Assembly (NCBI GenBank): GCA_964243985.1
Contig: CAXTHJ010000005.1
Location: forward strand, 18,491-82,490
Direction of reading: 5' to 3'
DNA from: CAIOYC01 sp964243985
GTDB lineage: Bacteria; Pseudomonadota; Alphaproteobacteria; Caulobacterales; Caulobacteraceae
Length of the DNA: 64,000 nucleotides
Numbering within the stretch: the first letter of the stretch is position 1; each line of letters starts with the position of its first letter. Both the position numbers and the translations under genes were made by a program. Below, piece by piece: positions 44,059 to 53,085 of the stretch. Below the pieces are notes generated by a model, which was given only the letters and a program-made list of their open reading frames with translations, had not been told where the DNA came from and did no database searches.

Positions 44059-44152
44059 CGCCTCGCTAAGTGGCGGACCTTGCAGGCGGCGTAAGGCGAT
44101 CTGGACGCGGAGGCCGCGACCCCTTATCCGGTCGGCGCATTGAGGAGCCTTC

Positions 44153-46315
44153 ATGACCACCCGCGCTGATCTGACCGTTGATCCCTGCCTCGCCGCCTTC
44201 GTGGAGGGCGAGCTCCTGCCGGGCCTTAAGGTGAAGGCCGAGCGGTTCTGGACTGGGCTGGCGGACCTCGTCGCCGAGTTCGGCCCGCGTGCCCAAGCGA
44301 TGCTGGATCGGCGCGATGCGCTGCAGAGCCAGATCGACGATTGGTATCGCGCCCACAAGCACGAAGCGTTCGATGTGGCCGCCGAAGAGGCGTTCCTGAA
44401 GGAGATCGGCTACCTCGTCCCCGAACCTGCACCCTTCACCATCGAAACCACCAACGTCGATCCGGAGTTCAGCGGCACGCCGGGGCCGCAGCTGGTGGTG
44501 CCGATCACCAACGCGCGCTACGCCCTGAACGCTGCAAACGCTCGCTGGGGCAGCCTCTACGACGCCCTCTATGGCACCGACGCCATCGACGAGGCGGACG
44601 GCGCCACGCGGGGCGGCGGCTACAACCCCGTGCGCGGCGCCAAGGTGATCACCCGCGCCAAGGCGGCGCTGGATCTCGCCGCGCCGCTGACCTCCGGCGG
44701 CCACGCCAAGGCGACCGGTTATGCGGTGGAGAGCGGCGCCCTGGTGGTCAAGACCGAAGGCGGCGACGTGGCCTTGGCGGAGCCCGAGCGGTTCGCCGGC
44801 TATCGCGGGGAGGCGTCTGCGCCCTCCGCCATCCTGCTGAAGGTCAATGGCCTGCACCTTGAGATCGTCATCGACCGCAGCCACCGCATCGGTCGGGGCG
44901 ACCCGGCCGGCGTCGCCGACCTGCTGCTGGAATCCGCCGTCTCAACCATCATCGACTGCGAGGATTCGGTGGCCGCCGTGGACGCCGAGGACAAGGTGCT
45001 GGTCTACCGCAACTGGCTCGGCCTGATGAAGGGCGACCTCAACGCCGATCTGGAGAAGGACGGCAAGGTGATCTCCCGCCGTCTCTCGCCGGACCAGACC
45101 TACGCCACCCCCGATGGCGGCGAGCTGACCCTTCCAGGCCGCGCCCTGTTGCTGATCCGTAACGTCGGCCACCACATGTATACCGACGCGGTGAAGACGG
45201 CCGACGGCGGCGAAATCCCGGAAGGCCTGCTGGACGCCCTGATCACTAGCACCGCCGCCTTGCACGACCTGCGCGGAACCGGCGCCTTCCGCAACAGCCG
45301 CGCGGGCTCGATCTATATCGTCAAGCCGAAGATGCATGGGCCCGAGGAGGTGCAGCTCACTGTCGATCTCTTCGCCCAGGTGGAGGGCGTCCTAGGCCTT
45401 CCCGAAAACACCATCAAGATCGGGGTGATGGACGAGGAGCGGCGCACCTCCGCCAACCTCGCCGCCTGCATCGCCGCGGCCCGCCGCCGGATCGTCTTCA
45501 TCAACACCGGCTTCCTGGACCGCACCGGCGACGAGATCCACACCGCCATGGAAGGTGGGGCTGTGGTGCGCAAGGCTGAGATGCGTGGGACGCCCTGGAT
45601 CAAGTCCTATGAGCTTCGCAACGTCGAGATCGGCCTGGCCTCGGGGCTGAAAGGCAAGGCCCAGATCGGCAAGGGCATGTGGGCGGCGCCCGACCGCATG
45701 GCCGACATGCTGGCGCAGAAGATTGCCCATCCGAGGAGCGGCGCCACCACCGCCTGGGTACCCTCCCCCACCGCGGCAACCCTGCACGCCCTGCATTACC
45801 ACGAGGTGGACGTCCTGAAGCTGCAGGACGGCATGGCGGGCCGCCCGGTGGACGCGCTCTTAAACCTCTTGACGCCGCCGCTGGCGACCGGCCGCAACTT
45901 CGCGCCGGACGAGGTGCAGGCCGAGCTCGACGAGAACATCCAGTCGATCCTCGGCTATGTGGTGCGCTGGGTGGACCAGGGGGTCGGCTGCTCCAAGGTG
46001 CCGGACATCCACGATGTGGGGCTGATGGAGGATCGCGCCACCCTGCGCATCTCCTCCCAGCTCCTGGCCAACTGGCTCCGTCACGACATCCTGAGCGCCG
46101 AGCAGATCGAGGCCAGTCTAAAGAAGATGGCGGTGGTGGTGGACGGCCAGAACGCTGACGATCCCGCCTACAACCCCATGGCCCCCGCCTTCGACGGCCC
46201 CGCCTTCGCCGCCGCTCGCGACCTCGTCCTGCAAGGCGCTGCCCAACCCAACGGCTACACCGAGTTCCTGCTGCACAAGTGGCGGCGGGTGGCGAAGGGT
46301 GATGTTGTGGGGTGA
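44153..46315 (+). CDS. glcB: Malate synthase G
   Basis: This 720-residue enzyme of the glyoxylate shunt condenses glyoxylate and acetyl-CoA to malate. The G-type length and domains are clear: an N-terminal clasp, the inserted beta domain, and the TIM barrel with STIIDCEDSVAAVDAEDK, the loop YIVKPKMHGPEEVQ, KIGVMDEERRTS and a C-terminal plug. The ATG has AGGAG at a good distance. It converges with isocitrate lyase across 1.3 kb that holds no clear gene. The other shunt enzyme, aceA, ends 1289 nt away on the opposite strand. Confidence 0.97.
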   Translation: MTTRADLTVDPCLAAFVEGELLPGLKVKAERFWTGLADLVAEFGPRAQAMLDRRDALQSQIDDWYRAHKHEAFDVAAEEAFLKEIGYLVPEPAPFTIETTNVDPEFSGTPGPQLVVPITNARYALNAANARWGSLYDALYGTDAIDEADGATRGGGYNPVRGAKVITRAKAALDLAAPLTSGGHAKATGYAVESGALVVKTEGGDVALAEPERFAGYRGEASAPSAILLKVNGLHLEIVIDRSHRIGRGDPAGVADLLLESAVSTIIDCEDSVAAVDAEDKVLVYRNWLGLMKGDLNADLEKDGKVISRRLSPDQTYATPDGGELTLPGRALLLIRNVGHHMYTDAVKTADGGEIPEGLLDALITSTAALHDLRGTGAFRNSRAGSIYIVKPKMHGPEEVQLTVDLFAQVEGVLGLPENTIKIGVMDEERRTSANLAACIAAARRRIVFINTGFLDRTGDEIHTAMEGGAVVRKAEMRGTPWIKSYELRNVEIGLASGLKGKAQIGKGMWAAPDRMADMLAQKIAHPRSGATTAWVPSPTAATLHALHYHEVDVLKLQDGMAGRPVDALLNLLTPPLATGRNFAPDEVQAELDENIQSILGYVVRWVDQGVGCSKVPDIHDVGLMEDRATLRISSQLLANWLRHDILSAEQIEASLKKMAVVVDGQNADDPAYNPMAPAFDGPAFAAARDLVLQGAAQPNGYTEFLLHKWRRVAKGDVVG

Positions 46316-46385
46316 GGGCCGCTTTTCGGCTGCGTGCTAAAGGCTGTTAACGACCCTTAGCGGACGTCCTTTCGAGCAGTAAGTG

Positions 46386-46628
46386 CTATAGAACGTGACC
46401 TTCAGCGGCCTGCCCGGAAATCAATCCCAATGCGCCGAATGAGAAGAAGATAGATCCGACAACAAACAAGCCCACTAGTGTATAATAACCTTGAGGATCC
46501 TTCTCCTTCTCCACGATGCTATTGATAAAATAAATTCTTTCCGTCCGCCAAGACCAATAAGTATACAGCGAAATCATCGCGCCAAGGATGATGCTTTCTA
46601 GCTGTGAACTTGAAATTGCAAACTTCAT
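46386..46628 (-). CDS. Small hypothetical membrane protein
   Basis: This 80-residue frame from an ATG at 46628 has two hydrophobic segments, about residues 10-25 (IILGAMISLYTYWSW) and 50-70 (YTLVGLFVVGSIFFSFGALGLI), joined by a charged loop (SIVEKEKDPQ). That is a plausible two-pass membrane hairpin. Codon use is AT-richer than the flanking genes. The frame stays open upstream to 46901, but that part reads like noncoding sequence. No family is recognised, and it may be a decayed remnant. Confidence 0.35.
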   Translation of the reverse strand: MKFAISSSQLESIILGAMISLYTYWSWRTERIYFINSIVEKEKDPQGYYTLVGLFVVGSIFFSFGALGLISGQAAEGHVL

Positions 46629-46809
46629 TTCGTTGAGCGCTTCCGAGCTGAATTGTTCCCGAGGCAATGTGGGGCTCGATATATATACTGTCAAATACGA
46701 CCGGAGCCTACGCCCACTCACCACCCTCGTCAGCCCCTCGGATGGTCTGCTTGTCGGAGGTGGATCAAATGTCGACTTTTTGGCGTGGTAGTTTGCGGCA
46801 GAAACGACT

Positions 46810-47214
46810 CTAGGCCGAAGTTTGCCTGTTATTCGAGCCGAGCAAGGCCATGCTGTATCCGTACACCGCGCCCTCTCTAGACAGCACAGCACGTTCTCCA
46901 CGCGCCCCGGAGACGATCATGCTGTGGACAGCGGCTGACCGGCCGCTCTTGGTCGCCGTCCAAGTCACCGCCGCTTCCACGGTGATCGGTGCGAAGAGCT
47001 CGATAAAATCAGTCAGCCCAGATACTGCAGCTTCGAGGTAGGTGGACGAAAGAGAAGATGGATTGAGAACGTCGTCATCTACAAAATCAAACGACGAAAA
47101 CTCGCCGCCGGTGGCAGCCACAATCGTCTGCACATCCTGCGTTTCGTGCAACACCGAGAAGGGGATAATTACCCGGTCAGCACCTAGGAGCGCCCAGACG
47201 ATATCCTCAAACAC
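46810..47214 (-). CDS. Hypothetical protein, possibly 5'-truncated
   Basis: This 134-residue frame starts at a GTG (47214). It has no recognised family. The amino acid pattern is soluble and globular-like (VFEDIVWALLGADRVIIPFS, VEAAVTWTATKSGRS). The reading frame remains open for about 30 codons further upstream with a plausible protein sequence (ACSVACGNYGVGNTK) but no start codon before a stop. The true 5' end may therefore have been lost. It lies in the low-GC interval between glcB and aceA. Confidence 0.3.
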   Translation of the reverse strand: MFEDIVWALLGADRVIIPFSVLHETQDVQTIVAATGGEFSSFDFVDDDVLNPSSLSSTYLEAAVSGLTDFIELFAPITVEAAVTWTATKSGRSAAVHSMIVSGARGERAVLSREGAVYGYSMALLGSNNRQTSA

Positions 47215-47403
47215 TTTGGTGTTCCCGACGCCATAATTGCCACAGGCTACGCTGCAGGCGGTCTGAGTTCCACCCAGTAGCTGACGTTCAAAGCGTCTGA
47301 TTACAGACTAAGCCGCGACTTATCCCCGTCCCGTCCGATGCTATTATAATCCATGACCGTCGCTTTGCGGCTAACGGGTCTTTGACAAGGCGCGACCGGC
47401 GCC

Positions 47404-47532
47404 AATTTGCACGCATTGCACCCGAAAACGAGGGTGCAATCTAAGCGGCCAAGCGCTGGTCCGGGGCGTTTCGCCGTCCCAAGAGCGAGGCCTAATTGCA
47501 CGGATTGCACCCTGATGCATGAGTGCAATTCT
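47404..47532. repeat. Two 89-bp-spaced copies of a TTGCAC-rich palindrome
   Basis: Copy 1 (47404-47442) and copy 2 (47493-47532) share AATTGCAC, three bases, then TTGCACCC, 8-9 bases, and the inverted GGGTGCAAT or GAGTGCAAT. Each copy is an interrupted palindrome preceded by an extra direct TTGCAC half-site. The pair lies downstream of the aceA terminator. It could be a regulator binding site or a remnant of a mobile element end. Confidence 0.7.
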
Positions 47533-47546
47533 CGGCACCCCATAGC

Positions 47547-47576
47547 AAAACGGCCCGAAGCTTTCGCCCCGGGCCG
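47547..47576 (-). terminator. Rho-independent terminator of aceA
   Basis: Leftward from the aceA stop (47604), CGGCCCG at 47576-47570 pairs with CGGGCCG at 47557-47551 (12-base loop). The stem is followed by four T residues on the minus strand (AAAA at 47547-47550 on the plus strand). Spacing from the stop codon is about 28 nt. Confidence 0.88.
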
Positions 47577-47603
47577 TCCGCCGCCTAACGATCCAGCTTC
47601 AGC

Positions 47604-49199
47604 TTACGCCGCGAACTGGTTCATGGTGTTGTGGACGCCGCCCGCCTTCAGGGCCGCTTCGCCGGCGAAGTAGTCCTTGTGGTCGTCGCCGAGGTCGGAG
47701 CCCGACATGTTCTGGTGCTTCACGCAGGCGATGCCTTCGCGGATCTCCTTGCGCTGCACGTTCTTGACGTAGCCCAGCATCCCCTGCTCGCCGAAGTATT
47801 CCTTGGCGAGGTTGTCGGTGGAGAGGGCGGCCGTGTGGTAGGTTGGCAGGGTGATCAGGTGGTGGAAGATGCCGGCCCGCTTGGCGCCGTCCGCCTGGAA
47901 AGTGCGGATGCGTTCATCGGCTTCGGCGCCGAGCTCCGTGCCGTCGTAATCCACGCTCATCAGCTTGGCGCGATCGTACTTGGAGACGTCCTTGCCGGCC
48001 GCTTCATAGGCGTCATAGACCTGCTGACGGAAGTTCAGGGTCCAGTTGAAGGATGGCGAATTGTTGTAGACCAGCTTGGCGTTGGGCACGACTTCGCGGA
48101 TGCGGTCCATCATGCTGGCGATCTGCTCCACGTGGGGCTTTTCGGTTTCAATCCAGAGCAGGTCCGCGCCGTTCTGCAAGGAGGTGATGCTGTCCAGGAC
48201 GCAGCGGTCCGCGCCGGTGCCGGGCAGGAACTGATAGAGGTTCGAAGCCAGGCGCTTGGGGCGGAGCATCTTGCCATTGCGGTTGATGATCACGTCGCCG
48301 TTGCGAGCGTCGCCGGGCTGCACTTCTTCGCAGTCCAGGAAGGCGTTGTACTGGTCGCCGATGTCGCCCGGCTCCTTGCTGACCGCGATCTGCTGGGTCA
48401 GGCCGGCGCCGAGGCTGTCGGTGCGGGTGACGATGATCCCGTCCTCCACCCCCAGCTCCAGGAAGGCGTAGCGGCAGGCGCGCACCTTGGCCAGGAACAC
48501 CTCGTGCGGCACGGTCACCTTGCCGTCCTGGTGGCCGCATTGCTTTTCGTCCGAGACCTGGTTTTCGATCTGCAGGGCGCAGGCGCCGGCTTCGATCATC
48601 TTCTTGGCCAGGAGGTAGGTGGCCTCAGCATTGCCGAAACCGGCGTCGATGTCGGCGATGATCGGCACCACGTGGGTCTGGAAGTTCTCCACCTGGGCCA
48701 GGAGCTTGTGTTCGGTCACCACGTCGCCGGCTTCGCGCGCGGCGTCGATCTGGCGGAACAGGCCGCCCATCTCGCGAGCGTCAGCTTGGCGCAGGAAGGT
48801 GTAGAGCTCTTCGATCAGGGCCGGCACAGAGGTCTTCTCATGCATGGACTGGTCGGGCAGCGGGCCGAACTCGGAGCGGAGCGCGGCGACCATCCAACCG
48901 GAGAGATAGAGGTAGCGGCGATCAGTTGAACCGAAGTGCTTCTTGATGGCGATCATCTTCTGCTGGCCGATGAAACCGTGCCAGCAGCCTAGGGACTGGG
49001 TGTATTGGCTGGCGTCGGCGTCATAGGCCGCCATGTCCTTGCGCATGATCGCCGCGGTGTATTTGGCGATGTCGAGCCCGGTCTTGAAGCGGTTCTGCAG
49101 GCGCATGCGGGCCACCGACTCGGCGGAAACGCCATCCCAGGTTCCGGCCTTTGTGCCGATCAGTTGGTCGATATGATGGATGTGTTCTTGGTACGACAT
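47604..49199 (-). CDS. aceA: Isocitrate lyase
   Basis: This is the entry enzyme of the glyoxylate shunt, cleaving isocitrate to glyoxylate and succinate. In 531 residues it has the signature KQCGHQDGK, in which the catalytic cysteine sits, and the QQKM, DIDAGFGNAE and LVYNNSPSFNW motifs. Length and signature are those of the 531-residue type found in Pseudomonas and many alphaproteobacteria, not the 430-residue E. coli type. The ATG at 49199 fits the family N-terminus (SYQEHIHHIDQLI). It is divergent from the ScfR-type regulator and ends with a strong terminator. Confidence 0.97.
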   Translation of the reverse strand: MSYQEHIHHIDQLIGTKAGTWDGVSAESVARMRLQNRFKTGLDIAKYTAAIMRKDMAAYDADASQYTQSLGCWHGFIGQQKMIAIKKHFGSTDRRYLYLSGWMVAALRSEFGPLPDQSMHEKTSVPALIEELYTFLRQADAREMGGLFRQIDAAREAGDVVTEHKLLAQVENFQTHVVPIIADIDAGFGNAEATYLLAKKMIEAGACALQIENQVSDEKQCGHQDGKVTVPHEVFLAKVRACRYAFLELGVEDGIIVTRTDSLGAGLTQQIAVSKEPGDIGDQYNAFLDCEEVQPGDARNGDVIINRNGKMLRPKRLASNLYQFLPGTGADRCVLDSITSLQNGADLLWIETEKPHVEQIASMMDRIREVVPNAKLVYNNSPSFNWTLNFRQQVYDAYEAAGKDVSKYDRAKLMSVDYDGTELGAEADERIRTFQADGAKRAGIFHHLITLPTYHTAALSTDNLAKEYFGEQGMLGYVKNVQRKEIREGIACVKHQNMSGSDLGDDHKDYFAGEAALKAGGVHNTMNQFAA

Positions 49200-49290
49200 A
49201 AGCGGATCCCGACGAAGCAACGAAGTGATGATGCTCACCTAATCCGCTTTCATTTGAATAAGAGAGAACCGTCGAAGCGCAGCTGTCACA

Positions 49291-49321
49291 CTTTACAAGC
49301 TTCTTCTGTAATGTTGTAAGG
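49291..49321. promoter_or_regulatory. Candidate operator between aceA and its regulator
   Basis: In the 152 nt divergent spacer, CTTTACAA at 49291-49298 and TTGTAAGG at 49314-49321 form an inverted repeat with 15 bases between them (seven of eight positions symmetric). A RamB/ScfR-type regulator is encoded immediately to the right, and relatives of that family bind TTGCAAA-like sites upstream of shunt genes, so this is a plausible binding site for it. The match is by eye only. Confidence 0.5.
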
Positions 49322-49351
49322 ATCATACCGACGCTAGGCTGAGCGATCCCG

Positions 49352-50767
49352 ATGGCCAACCTTCGACCCGTCTACATGGGACCTCGCATGCGGAAGCTGC
49401 GCCGCGAACTGGGCCTGACCCAGGCGGACATGGCAGCCGATCTGGAGATCTCCGCCTCCTACGTGGCGCTGCTGGAGCGGAACCAGCGCCCGCTCACCGC
49501 CGACATGCTGTTGCGCCTGGCGCGCACCTACAAGAAGGACATGGCCGAGCTCGGCGGCGACGGCGGCGCGGAATACACCACGCGCCTGCAGGCCGTGTTG
49601 AAAGACCCGATGTTCGCCGACATCGACCTGCCGCCGCTGGAGACCGCCGACGTGGCCACCGGCTACCCCGGCATCACCGAGGCCTTGCTGCGCCTGCACA
49701 CCGCCTATCAGGAGGAGCAGTTGGCCCTTGCCGACCGGGGCGCCGAAGCGCAAGCCGGCGCCCGCAACCCTGACGCCCTCGATCCCGTGGGCGAAGCCCG
49801 CCGCTTCCTCGCCGCCCGCCGCAACAGCTTCCCGAGCCTGGACGACGCCGGCGAACGGCTGGCGCAGGTGGTGGCGGAGGAAGGCGGGCTCGCGGCGCAT
49901 CTCAAGGGACGTCACAACCTCCGTGTCCGCCGCCTGCCGTCCGAGGTGATGGTCGGCTCGATCCGCAGGCTCGACCGGCACCGCAGCGAGGTCCTCCTGG
50001 ACGACGGCCTCGACGCCGCCAGCCAGGCGTTTCAACTGGTGCTACAGCTGGCCTATCTGGAACTCGGCGACAGCATCGACGCCGTGCTGCGCGAGGGCGC
50101 CTTCGCCACGGAGAACGGCGAGCGCCTGACCCGCCGGGCCTTGGCCAGTTACGCCGCCGCCGCCGTGATCATGCCCTACACCGCCTTCGCCCGGGCGGTG
50201 GAGGCCCGCCATTATGACGTGGAAGCTCTGGCGCGCCAGTTCGGCGCCAGCTTCGAGCAGACGGCGCACCGGCTGACCACCCTGCAGAAGCCGGGGCATC
50301 AGCGCGTACCCTTCTTCTTCATCCGCGTCGATCCGGCCGGCAACGTCTCCAAGCGCATGGACGGCGCCGGCTTTCCCTTCGCCCGGCATGGCGGCGGCTG
50401 TCCGCTCTGGACCGTGCATCAGGTATTCCGCACCCCGCGGGAGGTGGTGACGCAATGGCTGGAGCTGCCGGACGGCGAGCGGTTCTTCTCCATCGCCCGC
50501 ACGGTCACCGGCGGCGGCGGCGCATTCGGGGCGCTGCGGGTGGAGCGGGCCATTGCGCTGGGCTGCGCCGAGGAGCACGCCCACCGCCTCATCTATACCC
50601 GAAATCAGTCCGCCTCGCCCGCCGAACTGGCCACGCTGATCGGCGTAAGCTGCAGTCTCTGCCAGCGCACCGAATGCACCGCGCGGTCGGCGCCGCCCAT
50701 TGGCCGCCCGGTGCTGCCCGACGATTTTGGCCGCACCTCGGCGCCGTTTGGGTTCTCCGATAGCTGA
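49352..50767 (+). CDS. ScfR/RamB-type regulator of short-chain fatty acyl metabolism
   Basis: This 471-residue DNA-binding protein has an N-terminal XRE helix-turn-helix (RRELGLTQADMAADLEISASYVALLERNQRP, residues about 17-48). A central IrrE-like/DUF955 region includes the degenerate helix ALASYAAAAVIMPYTAF in place of the peptidase HExxH. The C-terminal DUF2083 zinc-like domain has GVSCSLCQRTECTARSAPP. Relatives respond to acyl-CoA and control the glyoxylate shunt or methylcitrate genes. It is divergent from aceA with 152 nt between starts, strongly suggesting it controls aceA and itself. A possible operator lies at 49291-49321. Confidence 0.9.
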   Translation: MANLRPVYMGPRMRKLRRELGLTQADMAADLEISASYVALLERNQRPLTADMLLRLARTYKKDMAELGGDGGAEYTTRLQAVLKDPMFADIDLPPLETADVATGYPGITEALLRLHTAYQEEQLALADRGAEAQAGARNPDALDPVGEARRFLAARRNSFPSLDDAGERLAQVVAEEGGLAAHLKGRHNLRVRRLPSEVMVGSIRRLDRHRSEVLLDDGLDAASQAFQLVLQLAYLELGDSIDAVLREGAFATENGERLTRRALASYAAAAVIMPYTAFARAVEARHYDVEALARQFGASFEQTAHRLTTLQKPGHQRVPFFFIRVDPAGNVSKRMDGAGFPFARHGGGCPLWTVHQVFRTPREVVTQWLELPDGERFFSIARTVTGGGGAFGALRVERAIALGCAEEHAHRLIYTRNQSASPAELATLIGVSCSLCQRTECTARSAPPIGRPVLPDDFGRTSAPFGFSDS

Positions 50768-50970
50768 TTAAAGGCGTTGGCGGCCGGAAAAAACACGCGC
50801 TGGTCGGCATTTTCCCATGAACCAAACCCCTGCCGGATCGTTTGGGCGAAGTCACGAAGGCAGCGGGGGCTGAAGTCGGTATCGCATGGGCTTGATGATG
50901 GATTGGCGGTCCACAAGCTTTGCTTTAGCCGCTATGGCTAGGACGATGTCGGCGAAACGGAGAAGCCACC

Positions 50971-53085
50971 ATGGATGACGCCCAGCTGGAAAAGTTTCCC
51001 AAGGCGGAAATCGCTAACGAAGCTCAATCCATCGACCAGCTTTGCATCAACACCATCCGCACCCTTTCCATGGATGCGGTGCAGAAGGCCAATTCCGGCC
51101 ACCCCGGCACGCCTATGGCGCTGGCCCCGGTGGCCTATACGTTGTGGCAGGACTTCCTACGCTACGATCCGGACCAGCCGCTTTGGCCGAACCGTGACCG
51201 CTTCGTGCTCTCCAACGGGCACGCCTCCATGCTGCTCTACTCGCTGCTGCATCTGGCTGGGGTGAAGGATGACAAGCGCAAGGAAGGCGGCCCGCTCGCC
51301 GTGTCGCTGGACGACATTAAGAAATTCAGGCAGCTCGACGGCAAATGCCCCGGCCACCCGGAGCACGGCATCACCATGGGCGTCGAAACCACCACTGGTC
51401 CGCTTGGCCAAGGCTGCGGCAACAGCGTCGGCATGGCCATGGCGGCGCAGTGGCTGAAGTCGCACTTCAACAAGCCCGACTTCACCCTGTTCGACTACGA
51501 CGTCTACGCCTTCTGCGGCGACGGCGACATGATGGAGGGGATCGTCTCCGAAGCCGCTTCCGTCGCCGGCCATTTGATGCTCGGCAACCTCTGCTGGGTC
51601 TACGACAGCAACCGCATCACCATCGAGGGCCACACCGACCTCGCCTTCTCCGACGACGTAGCGGCCCGCTTCATGGCCTACGGTTGGAACGTGCTGAAGG
51701 TCGGCGACGCCAACGACACTGAACGATTTGCCGAGGCGATCGAGACCTTCAAGACCACCCATCAGGTCCCGACCCTGATCATCGTCAACAGCCTGATCGG
51801 CTATGGTGCGCCGCACAAGCAGGACACCAAGGAAGCCCACGGAGAAGCCCTCGGCGAAGAAGAGGTGAAGCTCGCCAAGCGCGCCTATGGCTGGCCCGAA
51901 GACGCCCAGTTTCTGGTGCCCGACGGGGTAATGGAGCATTTCGACGCCGGCATCGGCGCGCGGGGCAGGAAGCTCCAGACCGAATGGTCAAAACTCCTGA
52001 AGGATTACACCGCCAAGCATCCCGATCTCGCCGAGCAACTGACGGCAATGCAGAATCAGGAGCCGCCAAAGGGTTGGGACAAGGACCTGCCGACCTTCCC
52101 CGCCGACGCCAAGGGCTCGGCCACGCGGGAGTCCAGCGGCAAGGTCATCAATGCGGTTGCCAAGAACTATCCGTGGATGATCGGCGGCGCGGCCGACCTG
52201 TCGCCCTCCACCAAGACCAACCTGACCTTCGAAGGTGCGGGCAGTTTCGAGGCGGCCAAATACAGCGGCCGCAATCTGCACTTCGGCATCCGCGAGCATT
52301 CCATGGGGGCGATCGTCAACGGGCTGACGCTCTCGAACCTGCGTGCCTACGGTTCGACCTTCCTAATCTTCTCCGACTACATGAAGCCGCCGATCCGCCT
52401 GGCCGCCCTGATGGAGCTGCCGGCCATCTTCATCTACACGCACGACTCCATCGGCCTCGGTGAAGACGGCCCGACCCACCAGCCGGTAGAACAGCTTCTG
52501 TCGCTGCGGAGCGTGCCGGGGCTCGTCACCTTCCGCCCCGGTGACGCCAACGAAGTGGTGGAATGCTGGCGCGTGATCGGCGGGCTGAAGACAGAGCCGG
52601 CCGCGCTGGCGCTGAGCCGCCAAGCCATGCCGACCCTGGACCGCGAAATCTACGCCTCGGCCAAGGGCGTGGCCAAAGGCGCCTACGTCCTGGCCGACGC
52701 CAAGCCAGACCAGCCGCCGGAGGTGATCCTGATTGGCACCGGCAGCGAAGTCTCGCTCTGCGTCGAAGTCTACGAGACGTTGAAAGCCGAGGGCGTGGCG
52801 GCGCGGGTTGTCTCGATGCCGTCGTGGGACCTGTTCGAGAAGCAGGACAAGGCCTATCGGGACAGCGTCTTCCCGCCGGCGGTGAAGGCGAGGGTCTCCG
52901 TCGAGGCCGGAACCATCATCGGCTGGGATCGCTACGTGGGATCCGAAGGTCACATCATCGGCATGCACACCCTTGGCTCCTCAGCGCCCATCAAAGACCT
53001 CTTGAAGAAGTTCGGCTTCACGCCCGAGGCGGTGCTGAAGGCGGCCAAGGACCAGATGGCGAAAGCCAAGGAGTCTGCCCAGTGA
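50971..53085 (+). CDS. tkt: Transketolase
   Basis: This thiamine-diphosphate enzyme of the nonoxidative pentose phosphate pathway has 704 residues. The Pyr/PP domains show NSGHPGTPMALAPVAYTLW, the TPP motif GDGDMMEGIVSEAASVAGH (with Asn-Arg-Ile-Thr following), and LGEDGPTHQPVEQL in the second domain. The ATG is preceded by GGAGAAG. The first gene of a nine-gene rightward operon, it has a 203 nt spacer upstream that must hold the promoter, in which I saw no further distinct element. Its stop overlaps the GTG of tal-pgi (GTGA). Confidence 0.97.
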   Translation: MDDAQLEKFPKAEIANEAQSIDQLCINTIRTLSMDAVQKANSGHPGTPMALAPVAYTLWQDFLRYDPDQPLWPNRDRFVLSNGHASMLLYSLLHLAGVKDDKRKEGGPLAVSLDDIKKFRQLDGKCPGHPEHGITMGVETTTGPLGQGCGNSVGMAMAAQWLKSHFNKPDFTLFDYDVYAFCGDGDMMEGIVSEAASVAGHLMLGNLCWVYDSNRITIEGHTDLAFSDDVAARFMAYGWNVLKVGDANDTERFAEAIETFKTTHQVPTLIIVNSLIGYGAPHKQDTKEAHGEALGEEEVKLAKRAYGWPEDAQFLVPDGVMEHFDAGIGARGRKLQTEWSKLLKDYTAKHPDLAEQLTAMQNQEPPKGWDKDLPTFPADAKGSATRESSGKVINAVAKNYPWMIGGAADLSPSTKTNLTFEGAGSFEAAKYSGRNLHFGIREHSMGAIVNGLTLSNLRAYGSTFLIFSDYMKPPIRLAALMELPAIFIYTHDSIGLGEDGPTHQPVEQLLSLRSVPGLVTFRPGDANEVVECWRVIGGLKTEPAALALSRQAMPTLDREIYASAKGVAKGAYVLADAKPDQPPEVILIGTGSEVSLCVEVYETLKAEGVAARVVSMPSWDLFEKQDKAYRDSVFPPAVKARVSVEAGTIIGWDRYVGSEGHIIGMHTLGSSAPIKDLLKKFGFTPEAVLKAAKDQMAKAKESAQ

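Larger units (their letters stand above)
46316..47603. other. Degenerate lower-GC interval between glcB and aceA
   Basis: About 1.3 kb separates the two glyoxylate-shunt genes. Base composition drops in roughly 46380-47240 compared with the surroundings. The interval holds two doubtful leftward frames (46386-46628 and 46810-47214), an inverted-repeat pair (47404-47532) and the aceA terminator (47547-47576). No integrase, transposase or tRNA was seen. It looks like the remains of an insertion. Confidence 0.6.

Noticed and set aside
47301..47543. Leftward frame with repeated Cys-containing segments
   Set aside because: The repeated residues are translations of the two TTGCAC palindromes. No start, family or codon signal supports a gene.
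52563..53081. In-frame extension upstream of the tal-pgi start
   Set aside because: It lies inside transketolase in another frame. The GTG at 53082 overlaps the tkt stop and begins the transaldolase homology.
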